A DNA stretch of 39,728 nucleotides, taken from assembly GCA_020847515.1 (NCBI GenBank), contig JADLBW010000095.1, positions 1 through 39,728 on the forward strand. The letters are read 5' to 3'. The position numbers and the translations under genes were made by a program. The notes below the pieces were generated by a model, which searched no databases, was not told the DNA's origin, and saw only the letters and a program-made list of their open reading frames with translations. Of the stretch, positions 1-8,593 are shown in pieces (within the stretch, counting starts at the first letter, position 1; each line of letters opens with the position of its first letter). The DNA comes from Pirellulales bacterium (GTDB lineage Bacteria > Planctomycetota > Planctomycetia > Pirellulales > Lacipirellulaceae).

Positions 1-54
1 ACAATTATATTTACGGCCGCCCCGGGGGTTGCCTTGACCGTCGGCTGACTCGCA

Positions 55-1302
55 ATGTCAACAAGTACGCCATTATCTAGCGCGACCTCGACTCAGGAGC
101 AGGCGCTCAGCGTCTCGCAATTGACCGCGCTGCTCAAAGGTGTTGTGGAGGAAAGCTTTCCCTCGGTATGGGTCGCCGGGGAGATTTCAAACTACTCTCA
201 GCCGCAATCCGGGCATTGTTACTTCACGCTCAAGGACGATGGCGCCCAGCTTCGCGCCGTCATGTGGCGGAATACGGCGGCTCGGCTGAAACTGCGGCTC
301 CACGACGGCTTGGAAGTGGTCTGCCGGGGCTGGTTGGACCTCTATCCTCCGCGAGGCAGCTATCAACTCGTCATCGATGACCTGCAGCCGAAAGGGCTGG
401 GCGCCCTGGAATTGGCGCTTCGACAGCTTCGCGAAAAGCTGGCGCGGGAAGGCCTGTTCGAATCCGGCCGGAAGCGTCGCCTACCGTCTTTTCCGCGGCG
501 CATTGGCGTGGTGACGAGCCCCACCGGCGCGGCCATTCGCGACTTTTTGCAGGTGCTTCGGCGGCGATGGCGAGGCGTTGAGGTGCTGGTTTTTCCGGCG
601 CGGGTTCAAGGGGACTGCGCCTCGGATGAAATTGTCACTGGAATTCGTGCGGCCAATACTGTCGTGCCGGCCCTGGACGTGCTTGTGGTTACCCGCGGCG
701 GCGGAAGCTTGGAGGACCTCTGGTGCTTCAACGAAGAATCGGTCGTCCGGGCGATCGCCGCATCCGCAATCCCGACTGTCTCGGCGGTTGGCCACGAAAT
801 TGACGTCACGCTCAGCGACCTGGCCGCGGACGTGCGTGCGTTGACCCCGAGCGAAGCAGCGGAGCGGGTCGTCCCTTCCACGCAGGATGTGGCTGAGCTC
901 GTTCATAGCCTCCGCACTCGGCTGGGAAACGCCGTTGCGAGCCGCATTGCTCAGCTCCGCAATCGGTTAGAATCCCTTGGCAGCCGCCCTGCCCTGGCAC
1001 GTCCCTTGGAAGGCATTCACCTTCGGGGTCGACGCTTGGACGAGCTCGCCGTGCGGCTAGGCGTCGCAGCCTCGACCAACCTTAGCCAGCGCCAAGCCGC
1101 CGTTGCGGCAATGGCCGGAAAGCTCGAAAGTTTGAGTCCATTGGCGGTAATGGCCCGCGGATATAGCCTCACCTACGCCGAGGGTGAGCGGCTGGTCGTC
1201 GACTCCCGAACGCTTCGCCCTGGCGTCCGCCTTACAACTCGATTTCAGCACGGAGTCGCGGTCAGCGTCGTTGAATCGGCTGCTTCCGATCCGGACGAAT
1301 AG
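55..1302 (+). CDS. xseA: Exodeoxyribonuclease VII large subunit
   Basis: This is the catalytic large subunit of exonuclease VII, a cytoplasmic nuclease that degrades single-stranded DNA from both ends and works with several copies of the small subunit XseB. The 415-residue length is normal for the family. Residues about 15-115 form the OB-fold DNA-binding domain (VWVAGEISNY, GHCYFTLKD). The catalytic domain follows with VVTSPTGAAIRDF near 157, VVTRGGGSLEDLWCFNEE near 213 and SAVGHEIDVTLSD near 243, all hallmark XseA blocks. The C-terminal part is helical, as expected for the long coiled arm. The ATG at 55 gives the usual short N-terminal extension before the OB fold; no clear Shine-Dalgarno sequence precedes it. 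xseB follows 116 bases downstream, so the two subunits of one enzyme are neighbours. Confidence 0.97.
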   Translation: MSTSTPLSSATSTQEQALSVSQLTALLKGVVEESFPSVWVAGEISNYSQPQSGHCYFTLKDDGAQLRAVMWRNTAARLKLRLHDGLEVVCRGWLDLYPPRGSYQLVIDDLQPKGLGALELALRQLREKLAREGLFESGRKRRLPSFPRRIGVVTSPTGAAIRDFLQVLRRRWRGVEVLVFPARVQGDCASDEIVTGIRAANTVVPALDVLVVTRGGGSLEDLWCFNEESVVRAIAASAIPTVSAVGHEIDVTLSDLAADVRALTPSEAAERVVPSTQDVAELVHSLRTRLGNAVASRIAQLRNRLESLGSRPALARPLEGIHLRGRRLDELAVRLGVAASTNLSQRQAAVAAMAGKLESLSPLAVMARGYSLTYAEGERLVVDSRTLRPGVRLTTRFQHGVAVSVVESAASDPDE

Positions 1303-1395
1303 CCTGCGTCGCACACGGTGTAGATAATCGTTACCTCGAAAGTTACGGGCGTCGGCATTGAATGTACCGCGCTCTGCCCTGTTTTTAGTCGATCG

Positions 1396-1409
1396 CCTCC
1401 GGCAGGAGG
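1396..1409 (+). promoter_or_regulatory. Small hairpin occluding the xseB ribosome binding site
   Basis: CCTCC at 1396-1400 can pair with GGAGG at 1405-1409 across a GGCA loop. The right arm is the strong Shine-Dalgarno sequence of xseB (AGGAGGGA, 9 bases before the ATG at 1419). If the stem forms in the mRNA, it would partly hide the ribosome binding site and lower xseB translation. The pairing is seen in the sequence; the regulatory role is inferred. Confidence 0.35.
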
Positions 1410-1418
1410 GAGTTTCCG

Positions 1419-1778
1419 ATGTTAAAGAAGAGAGCCGAACACGCCGAAGAGCGTCCCGCCTTCGAATCCTCTCTGGCGGAGTTGGAGCAGATCGTCGCGA
1501 AGCTCGAAGGCGGGCAGATGCCGTTAAGCGAGGCCTTGGCCGCGTACGAGCTGGGAGTTAAGCGGCTTAACAACTGCTATCAGATCCTCGAGCATGCCGA
1601 ACGGCGAATCGAGCTGGTGCGATCCGTCTCCGTAGACGGCCGCGCCCAGACCACGCCCCTGGACGACGTCGAAGACGACGATCTGGCGGAAAAGTCGGCT
1701 GCCCGCGGTCGCCGCCGGAGTGCAAAGCCCGCGTCCCCTTCAAACGGCCAGAACGATGAAGGTTCCAGCTTGTTTTAG
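1419..1778 (+). CDS. xseB: Exodeoxyribonuclease VII small subunit
   Basis: This is the small, helical subunit of exonuclease VII, which binds XseA in several copies to build the active complex. The first 65 residues carry the family signature: FESSLAELEQIVAKLEGG, then MPLSEALAAYELGV and LNNCYQILEHAERRIELV. The 119-residue protein is longer than typical XseB (about 80 residues). The extra C-terminal 45 residues are acidic (DDVEDDD), then basic (RGRRRSAKP), and look disordered. The ATG start is well supported by AGGAGGGA 9 bases upstream. The gene lies between xseA and ispA, the same order as the xseB-ispA-dxs cluster known from enterobacteria. Confidence 0.96.
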   Translation: MLKKRAEHAEERPAFESSLAELEQIVAKLEGGQMPLSEALAAYELGVKRLNNCYQILEHAERRIELVRSVSVDGRAQTTPLDDVEDDDLAEKSAARGRRRSAKPASPSNGQNDEGSSLF

Positions 1779-1940
1779 AGCCCCCGCCCAAGTCGCACAA
1801 CTAAAGCGAATTTATCGAAGCGCCGTGAATGGATGGCCCCGGACGCCGGTATTGAAGGAAGAACTGACGGATGGCGCCCGCAAGGTGCGGCGGGTCATCA
1901 GCACGCAACCGGCCGTCAATTGGATGAATTGTACATAGAA

Positions 1941-2834
1941 ATGCCCGCCTCGGACGCCCCATCGCGCCTGCCGCCTGCGCACTATACTGAGATGATTGAA
2001 TCGGCCCTTCGGCGGGCGGTCGCGTTCGACGCCGCTTGCCCCGCGCAGTTGGCTGAGGCAATTCGCTATTGTCTGCTTGCCCCTGGTAAGCGGCTCCGGC
2101 CGCAGCTTGTGCTGCTGGCCGCCGAAGCCTGCGGCGGCCACGCCGAGGCGGCCTTGCCGGCGGCCGTGGCGGTCGAAATGATCCACGCCTATTCGCTCGT
2201 CCACGACGATTTGCCCGCCATGGACGACGACGACCTTCGTCGCGGGCGCCCCACCTGTCATAAGCAGTTCGACGAGGCCACCGCCATCCTGGTGGGCGAT
2301 GGGCTGCAGGCTCTGGCGTTCGAGATCCTCGCATCGCAGCTACAGCCAGCCGAGCGGGCCGCCCGCTGCTGCGCTGAACTGGCCCGGGCCGCGGGCCCTT
2401 CCGCACTCGTCGGCGGGCAGGCGGATGACCTGGCCGCGGAGTTTCGCCATATTGGCCTGGAGCGACTACAATCGATCCATCGGCGCAAAACAGGAGCGCT
2501 GTTCCGCTGTTCGCTGCGAATGGGCGCCATAATTGCCAATGCCGCCCAGGACCGCCTCCAGGCTCTTACTACGTTTGGCGAGCACTTGGGGCACGCCTTC
2601 CAGGTGGTCGATGACTTGCTGGACGTGGCCGGTGAAGAGCAGCGCGTGGGCAAACGTCTGAATAAGGACCGTCGTCGCGGGAAAGTCACCTATCCTTTGT
2701 TGCTGGGCCTCGAGGAAAGCCGACGGCGCGCCGCGGAACTGGTGGATAGCGCCTCCGCTGCCTTGGAGCCGTTGGGCGCGGCTGCGGCACCTCTACGGGA
2801 ACTTGCCGAATATATCGGCCGGAGAAGCCGCTAG
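1941..2834 (+). CDS. ispA: Polyprenyl (farnesyl/geranylgeranyl) diphosphate synthase
   Basis: This is a trans-prenyltransferase that condenses isopentenyl diphosphate with allylic diphosphates to make C15 or C20 chains for quinones, carotenoids, hopanoids and undecaprenyl carriers. The first aspartate-rich motif is HDDLPAMDDDDLRRGRPT (residues about 88-105). The second is VVDDLLDV (about 223-229), followed by a GK...KVTYP segment typical of IspA. GKRLRP at about 49-54 binds diphosphate. The open frame extends upstream to 1833, but the added residues are unlike the family. The ATG at 1941 gives 297 residues, the usual size. The stop codon directly abuts the dxs start, so the two enzymes, supplier and user of C5 units, are probably cotranslated. 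Chain length cannot be decided safely by eye. Confidence 0.94.
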   Translation: MPASDAPSRLPPAHYTEMIESALRRAVAFDAACPAQLAEAIRYCLLAPGKRLRPQLVLLAAEACGGHAEAALPAAVAVEMIHAYSLVHDDLPAMDDDDLRRGRPTCHKQFDEATAILVGDGLQALAFEILASQLQPAERAARCCAELARAAGPSALVGGQADDLAAEFRHIGLERLQSIHRRKTGALFRCSLRMGAIIANAAQDRLQALTTFGEHLGHAFQVVDDLLDVAGEEQRVGKRLNKDRRRGKVTYPLLLGLEESRRRAAELVDSASAALEPLGAAAAPLRELAEYIGRRSR

Positions 2835-4742
2835 ATGACCACCTTGTTGGAATCAATTCGCGAACCGGCGGATCTGCGCACCCTTTCGCTGCCTCAGTTG
2901 GAGCAGCTTGCCGCTGAGATTCGCGAGGTTCTTTGCAGTTTGATCGCCTGCCGCAGCGCGCATTTTGCCTCGAACCTGGGCGTCGTGGAGCTCACGCTGG
3001 CGCTGCACCAGGTGTTCGATTTCCGCAGCGACCGACTCATTTGGGACACCGGCCACCAGATTTATCCGCATAAGCTCGTTACCGGGCGGTTCGCGCAGTT
3101 TCAAACGATGCGAACCAAGGGCGGCCTGATGGGTTATCCGAACCCGGCGGAAAGCGAGTTCGACCTGTTTATGACCGGCCACGCCGGCGCTAGCGTCTCG
3201 ACAGCACTGGGCCTGGCGAGCGGCGACGCATTTCTGCGACCCCAGGAGGACCGTCACACCGTCGCAGTCATTGGCGACGGGGCGTTCCCTTCCGGCATCG
3301 TATTCGAAGCGCTGAACAACGGTCGCCGGCAGAGCGATAAACTGCTCGTCGTTCTAAACGACAATTGCATGTCTATCTGTCCGCGCGTAGGAGGCATGGG
3401 AGACTATCTCGACCGCCTACGCATGAACCCGGCCTACACAGGCCTGAAAGGCGAAATTGCCAAGCTGCTCACCCGCGTCCCTTTGCTGGGCGACCCGGCA
3501 GAGCGCTTCCTTGTGCAGCTTAAGGAAGCGGCCAAAGCCGGACTGAGCGGCGGCATGATGTTCGAAGACCTGGGCTTTCGATACATCGGTCCGATCGACG
3601 GCCACAATATCGCCATCTTGCGCAAGTACTTCAAAATGGCCCGTCGGATCAAGGGCCCGGTCCTGCTCCATGTCGTTACCGAAAAGGGCCATGGATATCG
3701 TCCAGCGGCTTTGGATCCGGTCACCTATCACGCGCCGCCGCAGTTCGAACGCCGGGCTGATCAATATGTCATTGCCAAGAAGAAGTCGAGCCCAGCCTAT
3801 ACCAATGTCGCGGCGGACGCGATTCTCGCGCAGATGAGGGCTAACGACCGCGTCACCGTACTGACGGCCGCGATGTGCCAGGGAAACAAGTTGGAGACGG
3901 TTCGCGAGCAGCTTCCCGAACGGTTTTTCGACACGGGCATCTGCGAGGCCCACACCGTGGCCTTTGCCGCGGGGCAAGCAAAGGTCGGCATGCGGCCAAT
4001 CGTCGACATCTATAGCACGTTCTTGCAGCGGGCCTACGACCATATTTTCCAGGAGGTCGCCCTGCAAAACTTGCCCGTAACCTTTATGCTGGATCGCGGT
4101 GGGCTGGCCGGACCTGACGGCCCGACTCACCATGGCGTGTTCGACTTTGGCTATTTACGAGTGTTTCCCAATATGGTCGTCATGGCGCCCGGCGACGCCA
4201 GCGACCTGCCGGCGATGCTCGACTTTGCTCTGAAGTTTCAAGGGCCCTGCGCCATTCGATATCCGAAGGCGACCGCCGTAACGAACGCCAGGCGCCCTGC
4301 GCCGATCGAACTAGGCCGCAGCGAGCAAATCCGTAGCGGCGCGGATGGATGCATAGTGGTTTGCGGCGCCCTATTGAATCGCGCCGTCGAGGCCGCCGAC
4401 CGTCTTAAACAAGACGGCCTGGAGTTAAGCGTGATTAACGCCCGATTCCTCAAACCGCTGGATGCCGATGCGATCGTTGCCGCAGTGCAGCGCTTTCCGT
4501 GGGTACTAACCCTAGAAGAGGCGGCGCTTATGGGCGGCTTCGGCAGCGCGGTTCTGGAAGCAGCGTCGGATGCCGGGGTCGACGCCAGCCGCGTTCACCG
4601 CCTGGGCGTCCCCGATCGCTATATCGAGCACGGCGAGCGGGATGAACTGCTGGCGGACCTGGAACTGGACGTCGACGGCATTGCCGCAGAATGCCGGCGG
4701 CTCGCCGCGGGCACTGTTCAGCATGCGGCCGCGCGCCGATAA
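2835..4742 (+). CDS. dxs: 1-deoxy-D-xylulose-5-phosphate synthase
   Basis: DXS joins pyruvate and glyceraldehyde 3-phosphate in a thiamine-diphosphate-dependent reaction, the entry step of the MEP isoprenoid pathway. The 635-residue length is standard. Visible landmarks are SAHFASNLGVVEL near 41 (substrate histidine), DTGHQIYPHKLVTGR near 71, the thiamine diphosphate motif GDGAFPSG...LNDN at 147-177, GPIDGHN near 251, GICEAHTVAFAAG near 370 with the catalytic glutamate, and YSTFLQRAYD near 395. The cofactor motif differs from the common GDGALTGG form and from the usual SEHDAFGTGHSS block (here SEFDLFMTGHAG). As I remember them, planctomycete DXS sequences share these variants. The start abuts the ispA stop, and the TAA overlaps the nadK ATG by one base, so the three genes look like one transcript. 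Confidence 0.96.
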   Translation: MTTLLESIREPADLRTLSLPQLEQLAAEIREVLCSLIACRSAHFASNLGVVELTLALHQVFDFRSDRLIWDTGHQIYPHKLVTGRFAQFQTMRTKGGLMGYPNPAESEFDLFMTGHAGASVSTALGLASGDAFLRPQEDRHTVAVIGDGAFPSGIVFEALNNGRRQSDKLLVVLNDNCMSICPRVGGMGDYLDRLRMNPAYTGLKGEIAKLLTRVPLLGDPAERFLVQLKEAAKAGLSGGMMFEDLGFRYIGPIDGHNIAILRKYFKMARRIKGPVLLHVVTEKGHGYRPAALDPVTYHAPPQFERRADQYVIAKKKSSPAYTNVAADAILAQMRANDRVTVLTAAMCQGNKLETVREQLPERFFDTGICEAHTVAFAAGQAKVGMRPIVDIYSTFLQRAYDHIFQEVALQNLPVTFMLDRGGLAGPDGPTHHGVFDFGYLRVFPNMVVMAPGDASDLPAMLDFALKFQGPCAIRYPKATAVTNARRPAPIELGRSEQIRSGADGCIVVCGALLNRAVEAADRLKQDGLELSVINARFLKPLDADAIVAAVQRFPWVLTLEEAALMGGFGSAVLEAASDAGVDASRVHRLGVPDRYIEHGERDELLADLELDVDGIAAECRRLAAGTVQHAAARR

Positions 4743-5632
4743 TGGCGTCCATGGCTACGGCTACAGCTCATCTTGAAACGCACGCTAATAAGCGGCTGCG
4801 CGCGGTTTTGCTGGTGGATGGAAGCCGCCAGGCCCTCGCCGAGCGGGCCGCAGACCTGCGCTCCATCATCGAAAAGCGCCTCGACGTCGCTGGCGCCATC
4901 GACGATCTCAGCATGCCGCTGCCGTCGGTCGACGCCGATCTGGCCATCGTCTTCGGCGGCGACGGCTCGATTCTGCGAGCGGCCCGGCAGATGGGATTTC
5001 ATCAGATTCCCGTATTGGGCGTCAACCTGGGCCGTCTGGGCTTCCTCGCGGATATTCAGCCGGACGATCTCAACGAGATTCTGCCGCAGGTGGTAGCCGG
5101 CGAGTTTCGCGTCGTCGACCACCTGATGTTCGAGTGTAGCGTACATCGCGGGGGCGAGGAGCAGTCGCGAACTCTGGGGCTGAACGAGGCGACCGTGCTA
5201 GCAGGTCCGCCGTTCTCCATGATCGAGGTGCAGCTTTACGTTGACGCTAATTTGGCGACCACTTATAGTTGCGACGGATTGATCGTCAGCACGCCGGTCG
5301 GTTCGACTGCCCACAGCTTGGCGGCGGGCGGGCCGATCATGCAGAAGAGCCTGCAGGCGTTCGTCGTCTCGCCGATTTGCCCGCACACATTGACTAACCG
5401 GCCGGTAGTCGACGGCGCCGATCACGTCTACGAGTTGATCGTACCGAGGCCAAACGAGGGAACGTCGCTGCTGGTGGACGGGAAGCTGATTTGCCAGGTC
5501 ACCGCCGAAGATCGCATCCGGATCGAGCGATCAGGGGCGAGTTTCCAGCTCGTGGAAGTCCGGGGCCGCGGCTACTACCGCACGCTTCGCGAGAAACTCG
5601 GGTGGGGCGGGCGGCTGAAACTGAACGAGTGA
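4742..5632 (+). CDS. nadK: NAD kinase
   Basis: NAD kinase phosphorylates NAD to NADP in the cytoplasm and is the only route to NADP. The family motif VFGGDGSILRAA is at about 70-80, NLGRLGFLAD near 100 and CDGLIVSTPVGSTAHSLAAGGPI near 178. The 296 residues are a normal length. The frame is open back to 4691, but that extension lies inside dxs and has no family resemblance. The ATG at 4742 overlaps the dxs stop as TAATG, a classic coupling arrangement. Linkage to dxs is sensible because the next MEP enzyme, DXP reductoisomerase, uses NADPH, but that link is inference. Confidence 0.96.
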   Translation: MASMATATAHLETHANKRLRAVLLVDGSRQALAERAADLRSIIEKRLDVAGAIDDLSMPLPSVDADLAIVFGGDGSILRAARQMGFHQIPVLGVNLGRLGFLADIQPDDLNEILPQVVAGEFRVVDHLMFECSVHRGGEEQSRTLGLNEATVLAGPPFSMIEVQLYVDANLATTYSCDGLIVSTPVGSTAHSLAAGGPIMQKSLQAFVVSPICPHTLTNRPVVDGADHVYELIVPRPNEGTSLLVDGKLICQVTAEDRIRIERSGASFQLVEVRGRGYYRTLREKLGWGGRLKLNE

Positions 5633-5736
5633 CCGTTGCGGCTCGGCATCACCTAAAAACGCGCAAAGCGGGCACAGGAATATAAGTTTTCGGAAGAATT
5701 TGTCCACATAACCTTCCGGCGCAAGGAGGCGCGGTT

Positions 5737-6639
5737 ATGAAGAGTCTTCTTTTCGGATTGGCGGTCGGCCTTTCCATCGCTGCTGCCGCGGCGACTGGGC
5801 ATGGTGCCGCGCCCCCGGATGCTGCTGCCGACAAATACCTCTTGGCGTATAAATTCGCCGCGGGTGAAGTCCTGCGCTACGAAGTGCGGCATTCGACGAA
5901 CGTTCGCACCACGATTGACGGCACGACTGAACAATCCCAGACGCAGAGCGATTCGGTCAAGGCTTGGAAAGTGACCGACGTGCTGCCCGACGGCGAAATC
6001 GAGTTCATGCACGTCGTCGAGTGGGTCCGCATGACCAACGACGCCGGCAGCGGCGGCGGTCGATCGTACGATAGCCGCAAGGATCCGCAGCCGCCGCGCG
6101 GTTTTGAGCAGGCTGCCCGAGCCGTCGGCGTTCCCCTGTCGCTGATCCGCATGACGCCTGACGGGCAGGTAACCTATCGCGAAGAGAAGCAGCCGCAGCC
6201 CAAGCCAAGCGAAGACATGCCGATCACGCTACGACTGCCGGCGGAGCCCATTGCCGTGGGCGAAAAGTGGACGAACGCCTATGAGATTCCAGCTCAGCGG
6301 AAAAGCGGCGCCAAGCTGCAGGTCCAATCGCGGCGGGTTTGCACCCTGCGCGAAGTGAGCCATGGCGTCGCCGTCATTGAGGTCGAATATCAGGTTCTTA
6401 CGCCGATCGACCCTTACGTTCGCGCCAGCCTGGTGGAGAGGCTTGCTCAAGGGACCGTGCGGTTCGACGTCGCGCGCGGACGCGTGCTCTCGCAAGAGCA
6501 GAATGTCGATAAGCGGATATTGGGGTTTGCCAGTGAAGTCAGCAGCATGCACTTCGTATCACGGTTGTCGGAAAAGTTGATGCCGGCGGCTGACGGAGAC
6601 GGCAACATTCAGCAAGCCTCGGCGAATATCGCTCCATAG
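5737..6639 (+). CDS. Secreted protein of unknown function
   Basis: The product has a clear signal peptide (MKSLLFGLAVGLSIAAAAATGHG, cleavage likely near residue 23). A mostly beta-type mature domain of about 275 residues follows, with segments such as LLAYKFAAGEVLRYEV, VRTTIDGTTEQSQ and VAVIEVEYQVLTP. The pattern of a short polar strand, a threonine-rich strand and a late VGEKW block resembles the secreted DUF6263-like proteins I associate with planctomycetes, but I cannot assign a family with certainty. The start is fixed by AAGGAGG 9 bases before the ATG. The gene is 104 bases after nadK and probably has its own promoter. It is followed closely by a small membrane protein gene, so the two may be cotranscribed. 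No catalytic motif is apparent. Confidence 0.85.
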   Translation: MKSLLFGLAVGLSIAAAAATGHGAAPPDAAADKYLLAYKFAAGEVLRYEVRHSTNVRTTIDGTTEQSQTQSDSVKAWKVTDVLPDGEIEFMHVVEWVRMTNDAGSGGGRSYDSRKDPQPPRGFEQAARAVGVPLSLIRMTPDGQVTYREEKQPQPKPSEDMPITLRLPAEPIAVGEKWTNAYEIPAQRKSGAKLQVQSRRVCTLREVSHGVAVIEVEYQVLTPIDPYVRASLVERLAQGTVRFDVARGRVLSQEQNVDKRILGFASEVSSMHFVSRLSEKLMPAADGDGNIQQASANIAP

Positions 6640-6652
6640 GAGGGACCACGCG

Positions 6653-6844
6653 ATGTTGCTGGGCGAAACCGAAGTCGTTCATGTGGCCGCGCAGTCGGGC
6701 ATCGGCATCGGCTCAGCGGTGGCCGTAGTCTGCTGCTGGGAACGGAACAAGTCGATCATCCTCGCAATCGTGGCCGCCTTTTTCTCGTGGCTCTACGTGA
6801 TTTACTTCGCCTGCACGCGCCGCCCGGGCGAGTATAAAGCGTAA
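6653..6844 (+). CDS. Small membrane protein, unknown
   Basis: This is a 63-residue protein with one or two hydrophobic segments: a weakly hydrophobic stretch at 16-30 (GIGIGSAVAVVCC) and a strong transmembrane helix at about 36-53 (IILAIVAAFFSWLYVIYFA). A basic tail ends in PGEYKA. AGGAGGG lies about 9 bases before the ATG. It starts 13 bases after the stop of the secreted protein and is probably cotranscribed with it. Planctomycete genomes have many such small membrane proteins without known function. Confidence 0.7.
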   Translation: MLLGETEVVHVAAQSGIGIGSAVAVVCCWERNKSIILAIVAAFFSWLYVIYFACTRRPGEYKA

Positions 6845-6887
6845 GCAGGATGTCGCCCCGGGGCCGTGCCGGCCGACAAAGCCGCTT

Positions 6888-8387
6888 TCAGCCGGCGCCG
6901 GTTGCGGCTTCCACCTGATGTACGATCACAATATCGTGAATACCGGCCGCCAGATCGGCGGCGCCCTCGGGGCCGGCCGCCAGGTGCGAACCTCCCACGA
7001 TGATTAATCGATCTCCCGGTTGAGCCAGTTGCTCGGCGCGCGCCCAGGCGTCAGCGTGGCGGATGAGTTGCTCCACATTGGTGGCTGGCGCGCCGCGCAG
7101 CGGCCTGACGCCCCAGTACAGGCACATCTTGCGGAGCGTGGCTTCGCTGGTACTGACGCCGATCGTCGGCGCCCAACTTCGCTGTTGCGACAGCGCCTGC
7201 GCCGTGCGACCGGAGTGGCTGGCCACCACGACCAGCTTGGCGTTCAGCGAATAGGCCATCGTGCCGGCGCCGCGCACAACGGCGCGAGTGATTTCCTGCA
7301 GATTGTCGGCTCGCGGACGAACGGCCTCGCGGGGCGGGCGCCCGGCGATCATCTCTTCGGTCGCCACGGCGCTGCGATTCATCATTTCCACCGCCTCCCG
7401 CGGATACTGGCCGATGGCCGTTTCGCCGGAGAGCATGCAGGCGTCGGCGCCGTCCAAGATGGCATTGGCTACGTCGGTCGCTTCGGCCCGAGTGGGGCGC
7501 GGCGAGTCCTGCATGCTGTCGAGCATCTGCGTCGCGATGATGGACGGCTTCTGGTACTCCTGACAGGCGCGAACGATCCGCTTTTGCTCCAGCGGAATTC
7601 GCGCAACGTCGATTTCGACGCCAAGGTCGCCCCGCGCCACCATGGCGCCGTCGGCTTCGGCGACGATCTCGTCCAGGCGGTTGAGGGCCTCGCGTTTTTC
7701 GATTTTGGCAATGATGCCGGCTCGCGATCCGTTGGAGCGAACGATGTCCTTGAGCGTTCGCACCTCGTCGGGCGAGCGCACGAAGCTCAGGCTGACATAG
7801 TCGATGCCGGCCTTTGCGGCCCAGATTGCATGCTGGTAGTCTTCGACGCTGATCGCCGGGGCGCTTAATCGCACATCCGGGAGGTTAATGCCTTGGCGGC
7901 TGCGGATGGTGCCTGGCTCGATGACTCGCAAGCGGACTCGCCCCGCCTTGGCTTCTTCGACGAGCATGCTTACGGTGCCGTCGGCCAGCATTACGACGTC
8001 GCCCTTAGCCAGCTCGTCGACCAGCGTCAGATAGGTCGACGTCAGCTCATGCGAGTCTGCCGGATTTTCGCGGACGAAGAAGAACTCCTCATCCCGATGA
8101 CAGAAAATGCTGCCGCCGTCGATTTCCTGCAGCCTTATCTTAGGGCCCGCCAGATCGGCCAGAATGGCGATTGGCTGATCTAATTGCCGGCTGATTTGCC
8201 GGATGTCATCCACAATTGGCTGATATAGCTCGGGGCTGCCGTGCGCCATGTTCAACCGCAGCAGATCGGCCCCGGCAGAGACAATCTCGGAGAGCTTTTG
8301 CGTCTCGCGGCACGCCGGTCCAACGGTGGCGACGATTTTGGTGCGGGCCCAACGTCGCCGGCCAGGGTTCTGCGATTTGGGTTCCAT
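6888..8387 (-). CDS. pyk: Pyruvate kinase
   Basis: Pyruvate kinase converts phosphoenolpyruvate and ADP to pyruvate and ATP, the last step of glycolysis. The 499-residue protein has the full domain set. The N-terminal barrel starts with KIVATVGPACRETQKL and LLRLNMAHGSPELYQ. The active-site region is IIAKIEKREALNRLDEIV (about 225-242), followed by DGAMVARGDLGVEI, the signature IATQMLDSM, RAEATDVANAILDGADACMLSGETAIG, and the C-terminal domain (VVVASHSGRTAQALSQQR). The gene faces leftward, convergent with the small membrane protein and divergent from the SDR gene. Its product, pyruvate, is the acceptor made or used by the transcarboxylase encoded at 34-39 kb, though the two loci are far apart here. 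Confidence 0.97.
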   Translation of the reverse strand: MEPKSQNPGRRRWARTKIVATVGPACRETQKLSEIVSAGADLLRLNMAHGSPELYQPIVDDIRQISRQLDQPIAILADLAGPKIRLQEIDGGSIFCHRDEEFFFVRENPADSHELTSTYLTLVDELAKGDVVMLADGTVSMLVEEAKAGRVRLRVIEPGTIRSRQGINLPDVRLSAPAISVEDYQHAIWAAKAGIDYVSLSFVRSPDEVRTLKDIVRSNGSRAGIIAKIEKREALNRLDEIVAEADGAMVARGDLGVEIDVARIPLEQKRIVRACQEYQKPSIIATQMLDSMQDSPRPTRAEATDVANAILDGADACMLSGETAIGQYPREAVEMMNRSAVATEEMIAGRPPREAVRPRADNLQEITRAVVRGAGTMAYSLNAKLVVVASHSGRTAQALSQQRSWAPTIGVSTSEATLRKMCLYWGVRPLRGAPATNVEQLIRHADAWARAEQLAQPGDRLIIVGGSHLAAGPEGAADLAAGIHDIVIVHQVEAATGAG

Positions 8388-8561
8388 TGGGAAATTCCGG
8401 TCAACATTGCGGCGCGTGGCAAGGAACAGCGACGGACGGTTATTGTCTCCGCTTGCCCGCCGGGTGGGAATACGGTCAACTCACCGCGGGCCCAGTTGGG
8501 TCTGGCCAGCCGGCTCGCCAGTCGGAAATGCCGTGAGCTGTTGAGATAAAGAGGGCCTTCG

Positions 8562-8580
8562 TACTACCGACCGCGTAGTA
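8562..8580. repeat. Short inverted repeat upstream of the SDR gene
   Basis: TACTAC at 8562-8567 is the inverse complement of GTAGTA at 8575-8580, with a 7-base GC-rich spacer. It lies 14 bases before the SDR start in the pyk-SDR divergent region and could be an operator half-site pair. With only 6-base arms, chance is a fair alternative. Confidence 0.25.
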
Positions 8581-8593
8581 TCGGCGTAACAGC

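Noticed and set aside
425-436. tRNA T-loop-like GTTCGAATCC in xseA
   Set aside because: It encodes a conserved part of XseA, and the flanking bases form no T-stem or acceptor stem.
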